Of a stretch of DNA of 19,823 nucleotides, positions 16,245 through 19,823 are shown piece by piece. A program made the translations under genes and the position numbers. The DNA is taken from the NCBI GenBank assembly GCA_013360825.1, contig JABWAY010000031.1, positions 1 to 19,823 on the forward strand, written 5' to 3'. Under the pieces are notes generated by a model. The model had not been told where the DNA came from. It worked only from the letters and a program-made list of their open reading frames with translations, and did no database searches. Each line of letters begins with the position of its first letter. Within the stretch, counting starts at the first letter, position 1. The stretch is from Candidatus Brocadiia bacterium (GTDB lineage Bacteria; Planctomycetota; MHYJ01; WSZJ01).

Positions 16245-17069
16245 ATGGCCCCCTACACCGCCCTCGAACTCGTCCTCTTCTGGTTCGGCCTCGTGGCCTA
16301 CGCCAGCGCCGGGGCCACGGCCCTGGGCGCCCTCCTCGCCAGACGGGAACAGATCCCCCACTTCCTCCGCCTCTTCACCGCCCTCGGCGCCGTCGCTCAC
16401 TTCGCATTCCTCACGGCCTCCGCCTTTCGCACCCACTCCTGCCCGATGTTCCACCTGTTCGAGGCGTGCGTCTTCGCCGCGGCCGTCGCGGCGATCGCCG
16501 CGCTGGTGCTCGACATCCGGTTCGACATGCCGGCCATCACGGCGGTCGTCTCCCCGCTCGCCACCGTCGTCTCCGGAACACCGTACCTGACGATGTTCGG
16601 AACCGCCCCGCAGGCCATTCCCGAGTCCGCAACCCTTCCCTTTCACATCGCCCTCGTCGCCGTCGCGTACTCCGCGTTCCTCGTCTCCTTCACAGCGGGC
16701 GTCCTCTACCTCCTCCAGGAGCGGGAACTCAAACGGCACAGCGCGAGCGTCCTGGTCTCGGCGCTGCCGTCGCTGGAGGCGACCAACACGCTGAACGCCC
16801 GCGCGGTCATGGTCGGTTTCGTCCTCCTCACCGTGGGTCTGGGATTCGGATTCACGCGCGCCGCGATGCTGGACCGGCCGATCCTCCCGGACGGACGCGT
16901 CCTCGGCGGCGTGGTGACCTGGGCGTTCTACGGCGGGCTGACGGCGATGCGGCTGGTCCGCGGGTACCACGGCCGGAGCGCCGCGCGGATGTCCGTCTGG
17001 TCGTTCGCCGTCGCGGCGTTCACCATGTTCGGCGGGACCCTTCTCGGCTCGGGGGTCCACCACCCGTGA
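16245..17069 (+). CDS. HemX/CcsA-like membrane protein
   Basis: A 274-residue polytopic protein with about eight transmembrane helices, of the cytochrome c assembly (CcsA/HemX) fold. Family cues are F-R-T-H-S-C-P-M-F-H-L-F-E near residues 62-74 and L-P-F-H-I-A-L-V-A-V-A-Y-S-A-F near 130, with its conserved histidine, followed by L-Y-L-L-Q-E-R-E-L-K. The tryptophan-rich W-x-W-D-P-K-E motif that binds heme in CcsA is absent; the position reads D-G-R-V-L-G-G-V-V-T-W-A-F-Y. That makes it closer to HemX, thought to modulate GluTR levels, than to a true heme lyase. It sits immediately before hemA, and its stop overlaps the hemA GTG. Confidence 0.8.
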   Translation: MAPYTALELVLFWFGLVAYASAGATALGALLARREQIPHFLRLFTALGAVAHFAFLTASAFRTHSCPMFHLFEACVFAAAVAAIAALVLDIRFDMPAITAVVSPLATVVSGTPYLTMFGTAPQAIPESATLPFHIALVAVAYSAFLVSFTAGVLYLLQERELKRHSASVLVSALPSLEATNTLNARAVMVGFVLLTVGLGFGFTRAAMLDRPILPDGRVLGGVVTWAFYGGLTAMRLVRGYHGRSAARMSVWSFAVAAFTMFGGTLLGSGVHHP

Positions 17070-18094
17070 GCGGCCCCATCCAGGTCATCGGCGTCAGCCA
17101 TCACAAGGCCCCGGTGGACCTCCGCGAGAAAGTCTCCGTCCCGGCCGGGGAAACCACCGGGTTCCTGTCCCGCCTGATCACCCCCCCGATGGTGCGCGAG
17201 GCCCTCCTGATCTCCACCTGCAACCGCGTGGAAGCCTGGATGACCGGCGAACCGGACGCCGCGGGACGCCGCGCGGTGGACCTGATCGCCGCCCACGGCG
17301 GGCTGGCACCCTCGGCCCTCCAACCCTTCATCTACGACCTCCGGGATGAACAGGCCGTCACCCACCTCTTCCGCGTGGCCTCCAGCCTCGACTCGATGGT
17401 CCTGGGAGAGACCCAGATCCTGTCGCAGGTGAAGGAAGCGTACCGGGTGGCGAAAGAGGCGGGCGCCACGGGGAGGACGTTCAACCTGCTGTTCCAGAAG
17501 GCGATCCATGTGGCGAAGCGCGTGCACACGGAGACGCGGATATCGGACGGGAAGCTGAGCGTGTCGAGCGTGGCGGTGGACCTGGCGGCGAAAGTCTTCC
17601 GGGACCTGGGGGAGAAGGCGGCGCTGGTGCTCGGGGCGGGCGAGATGGGCGAGCTGACGGCGCTCTGCCTGCGCGAACGCGGCGTGAGCCGGATCACGAT
17701 CGCGAACCGGTCGCGGGAGCGGGGTGCGGCGCTGGCGGCGCGGCTCGGCGCCGTTTCGGTCGATCTCGACCGGCTGGAGGGGGCGCTGGCGGAGATCGAC
17801 ATCCTGGTGGCGTGCGCCGCGGGCGACGCCCCGCTTCTCACGGGGGACCTGCTCAACCGCTCGATGGGGGCCCGCGGCGGCAGGCCGATGTTCATCATCG
17901 ACATCGGCGTCCCCCGCAACGTCGATGCGGCGGCCGACGGCATCCCGGACCTCTATATCTACAACATCGACGACCTGCAGGCCGTCGTGGCGCGGAACCT
18001 CGCCTCCCGGATGGAGAAGGTCGAGGCGGGGTCGAGGCTGGTCGCCGACGAAGCGCGCGACTGGCTGCGGCGGCTTTCGGAGTTCCGCGCATGA
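17066..18094 (+). CDS. hemA: glutamyl-tRNA reductase (short form)
   Basis: Reduces glutamyl-tRNA to glutamate-1-semialdehyde with NADPH, the committed step of C5 tetrapyrrole synthesis. The catalytic Cys52 is in L-I-S-T-C-N-R-V-E. The family block L-D-S-M-V-L-G-E-T-Q-I-L lies near residue 110. The NADPH fold V-L-G-A-G-E-M-G-E-L is near 190, and N-I-D-D-L-Q-A-V-V near 305 starts the spinal helix. The protein ends at 342 residues, against about 420 in E. coli, so most of the C-terminal dimerisation domain is missing. The short form resembles the length of chlamydial enzymes. The start is a GTG (17066) overlapping the hemX-like stop. The TGA overlaps the hemC ATG. Confidence 0.95.
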   Translation: MSGPIQVIGVSHHKAPVDLREKVSVPAGETTGFLSRLITPPMVREALLISTCNRVEAWMTGEPDAAGRRAVDLIAAHGGLAPSALQPFIYDLRDEQAVTHLFRVASSLDSMVLGETQILSQVKEAYRVAKEAGATGRTFNLLFQKAIHVAKRVHTETRISDGKLSVSSVAVDLAAKVFRDLGEKAALVLGAGEMGELTALCLRERGVSRITIANRSRERGAALAARLGAVSVDLDRLEGALAEIDILVACAAGDAPLLTGDLLNRSMGARGGRPMFIIDIGVPRNVDAAADGIPDLYIYNIDDLQAVVARNLASRMEKVEAGSRLVADEARDWLRRLSEFRA

Positions 18095-18954
18095 TCCGGA
18101 TCGGGACGCGCGGAAGCGCGCTGGCGCTGTGGCAGGCCGAACGGGTCCGGTCGCTTCTTGCAGACCGGGGGGTCCCCAGCGACCTGGTGATCATCCGGTC
18201 CACGGGGGACGCGCAGCATGATCGACCGGTGGCGGAACTCGGTGCCGGCGCGTTCACACGGGAACTCGAGGAGGCGCTGCTCGACCGGCGGATCGACGCC
18301 GCGGTCCACTCCTGCAAGGATCTGCCGAGCGCGGTCGCACCCGGGCTGTCGCTGGCGGCGATTCCCGAGCGGGAAGACCCGCGGGACGCGGCCGCGGGCC
18401 GTCGGCTTTCGGATCTGCCGCCCGGTTCGCGCGTCGCGACGTCCAGCCCGCGCCGGCAGGAGTGGATCCGCCGCACCTTTCCCGGGCTCCTGCCGGTCGC
18501 GGTCCGGGGGAACGTGGACACGCGGCTCCGGAAACTCGACGCGGGGGAGTTCGACGCGCTGCTGCTGGCGATGGCGGGGCTGAAGCGGCTGGGGCTGGCG
18601 GGCCGTGTGGTGGAGGCGTGGGACGTCGGGACACTGGTCCCCCCTGCCGGCCAGGGAGCGATCGCGGTGGAGACGCGTGCCGGGGAGGAATCCCGCGCCG
18701 CGGCGATCGACGACCCGATTCTCCACGCCGCGGTCCGGGCCGAGCGGCTGCTCTTTCAGCTCCTCCGCGCCGGCTGCCGGACCCCGATCGGCGCCCATGC
18801 GATCGTGCGGCCGGAGGGGTCGGTGGACCTGACCGTGGATCTCGCCGGGATCCGTGCGTCCGGCTCGGGCCCGAATGCGGAGACCGCCGCGATGTCCGCC
18901 GCCCTGGAACTGCGCGGCGCGGGCGCGGAGGCCATCATCGCCCGCTGGCGCTGA
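18091..18954 (+). CDS. hemC: porphobilinogen deaminase
   Basis: Links four porphobilinogen units into hydroxymethylbilane. The 287 residues are slightly short of the usual 300-315. It begins M-I-R-I-G-T-R-G-S-A-L-A-L-W-Q. The active-site region includes H-S-C-K-D-L-P near residue 73, T-S-S-P-R-R-Q near 113 and V-R-G-N-V-D-T-R near 139. Cys229 in R-A-G-C-R-T-P-I-G is the attachment site of the dipyrromethane cofactor. The ATG overlaps the hemA stop by 4 bases (ATGA). Its last 20 bases overlap the 3' end of the convergent membrane protein gene. hemD would be the next expected step but is not on this side of the window. Confidence 0.97.
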   Translation: MIRIGTRGSALALWQAERVRSLLADRGVPSDLVIIRSTGDAQHDRPVAELGAGAFTRELEEALLDRRIDAAVHSCKDLPSAVAPGLSLAAIPEREDPRDAAAGRRLSDLPPGSRVATSSPRRQEWIRRTFPGLLPVAVRGNVDTRLRKLDAGEFDALLLAMAGLKRLGLAGRVVEAWDVGTLVPPAGQGAIAVETRAGEESRAAAIDDPILHAAVRAERLLFQLLRAGCRTPIGAHAIVRPEGSVDLTVDLAGIRASGSGPNAETAAMSAALELRGAGAEAIIARWR

Positions 18955-19823
18955 CCCGCGCGGCCCACGCCCCGCGCCCGAGGACGAGGACGAACAGGAG
19001 GATCGAGGCCGCATTCGCAAACCCGGCCCAGGAACGCAGGTCCGGTTCTCCACCCAGGTCCGCCGCCACCCGGACGATGAGCCCCCCGTGCAGCGCCCCC
19101 AGCGGGAGCCAGAAGGCCCGCGTCCACGCGATCGGCACCGCGGCGATTGCCGGGACAATGACCGGCGCGTGCGCGAAGATCATGCTCATCGCGAACCCGA
19201 GAAAGATCGCGTGGTAGAACGCATCGCGCCCCAGCCCGCCCGCCCCGCCCGCCAGCGCCAGGATCCCCGCGAACGCGAGCCAGAGATACCCCGACAGAAG
19301 CCCGGCCGCGATGTACCGCGTCAGCCCCTTCAGGCGGATCGTCTTCCGGGCAATGTCGTATCGCAGGAGCCACGCCGCGAAGAGCAGAAAGGCCCCGCCG
19401 CAGGCGCGCAGCCCCTCCGCATACCGGAAGGTCTGCGCCACCAGGACCCCGCCCAGGAGAAGGGAGATTCCCAGAAACACGCCGACGGCCGCCCGCGACG
19501 GACGGGTCACGCGCGACAACTCCAGCCGCTCCGCGGCGATCGTCAGCACGACGAACCCGGCCCACCACGGAACGACCTGGAAAACCGGCCTCCCCGCCAG
19601 CCAGAGGGCGTTCGCCGTCACGAACACCAGCGCCGCCGCAAGCGCCACCCCGTTGAACAGCTCGGGCTGCCGCCTCAGGACCGCGACCGAGGCCCCGGCC
19701 AGCGCCACCGCCTCCACCAGAAAACAGATGCGTGGCACCGACGCGCCGACCAGGGGCGCCTCCAGCACGGACAGGACCAGAAGCACCGCCCCGGCGGCTC
19801 CGCCCGCCGGCCCGATCCAGGCG
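18935..19823 (-). CDS. polytopic membrane protein, 5' end outside window
   Basis: The frame is open from the window edge to the stop at 18935, giving at least 296 residues. A GTG lies at 19784-19786, but coding-like sequence (W-I-G-P-A-G-G-A-A-G-A) continues beyond it, so the true start is probably outside. I count about ten hydrophobic helices. One helix carries two histidines (F-Y-H-A-I-F-L-G-F-A-M-S-M-I-F-A-H-A-P) and the next has another (L-G-A-L-H-G-G). Membrane-embedded histidines suggest heme or metal binding. The protein is reminiscent of NnrS or heme-copper oxidase subunit I-like families, but I cannot assign it firmly. It converges on hemC with a 20-base tail overlap, consistent with the heme theme but not proof. 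Confidence 0.85.
   Translation of the reverse strand, partial: AWIGPAGGAAGAVLLVLSVLEAPLVGASVPRICFLVEAVALAGASVAVLRRQPELFNGVALAAALVFVTANALWLAGRPVFQVVPWWAGFVVLTIAAERLELSRVTRPSRAAVGVFLGISLLLGGVLVAQTFRYAEGLRACGGAFLLFAAWLLRYDIARKTIRLKGLTRYIAAGLLSGYLWLAFAGILALAGGAGGLGRDAFYHAIFLGFAMSMIFAHAPVIVPAIAAVPIAWTRAFWLPLGALHGGLIVRVAADLGGEPDLRSWAGFANAASILLFVLVLGRGAWAARVSASGR

Overview
This is a GC-rich (about 70% by eye), gene-dense chromosomal segment of housekeeping character. It has no rRNA, tRNA, CRISPR array, insertion sequence or integrase that I can see. It holds 19 well-supported protein genes and one doubtful partial start at the left edge. The longest gene-free gap is about 160 bases. A WaaE-like glycosyltransferase suggests a Gram-negative envelope. 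The type-B SdhCAB (single diheme membrane subunit, Bacteroides/Chlorobium-type SdhA N-terminus), a GLSLGEY-type FabD and a Chlamydia-length glutamyl-tRNA reductase point loosely to the PVC group or a neighbouring uncultivated phylum. That placement is inference only.

Layout. Bases 1-3252 (minus) hold the fatty-acid/phospholipid start cluster rpmF-plsX-fabH-fabD, read from a good sigma70-like promoter at 3289-3317. A doubtful partial reading frame follows fabD. Bases 3369-8677 (minus) hold a WaaE-like glycosyltransferase, thpR, recA and alaS. The first two overlap by 4 nt, and recA may have its own promoter. Bases 8730-12479 (plus) hold the succinate dehydrogenase operon sdhC-sdhA-sdhB, then a small HU-family gene. 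A perfect 7-bp inverted repeat straddles the likely sdhC -35 box. Bases 12553-14118 (plus) hold a glutaryl-CoA-type acyl-CoA dehydrogenase and a small membrane-anchored protein of unknown function. Bases 14096-15600 (minus) hold a fused Sua5/YwlE-type protein translationally coupled to rpiB. Bases 15692-18954 (plus) hold a tetrapyrrole cluster: precorrin-2 dehydrogenase, HemX/CcsA-like membrane protein, hemA, hemC. Bases 18935-19823 (minus) hold the 3' part of a polytopic membrane protein cut by the window edge.

The genes act together in modules: lipid initiation (PlsX, FabH, FabD), recombination and translation (RecA, AlaRS), respiration and the TCA cycle (SdhCAB), and tetrapyrrole synthesis (GluTR, PBG deaminase, siroheme branch). 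Start/stop overlaps (sdhA/sdhB, glycosyltransferase/thpR, Sua5-YwlE/rpiB, hemX/hemA, hemA/hemC) show tight coupling.

I found no convincing undescribed system. The most unusual items are the Sua5-YwlE fusion, whose threonylcarbamoyl-AMP synthase half has lost the conserved Lys and Arg of its KxR motif; a glutamyl-tRNA reductase without most of its dimerisation domain; a HemX-like protein without the tryptophan-rich heme-handling motif; and the operator-like palindrome on the sdh promoter.
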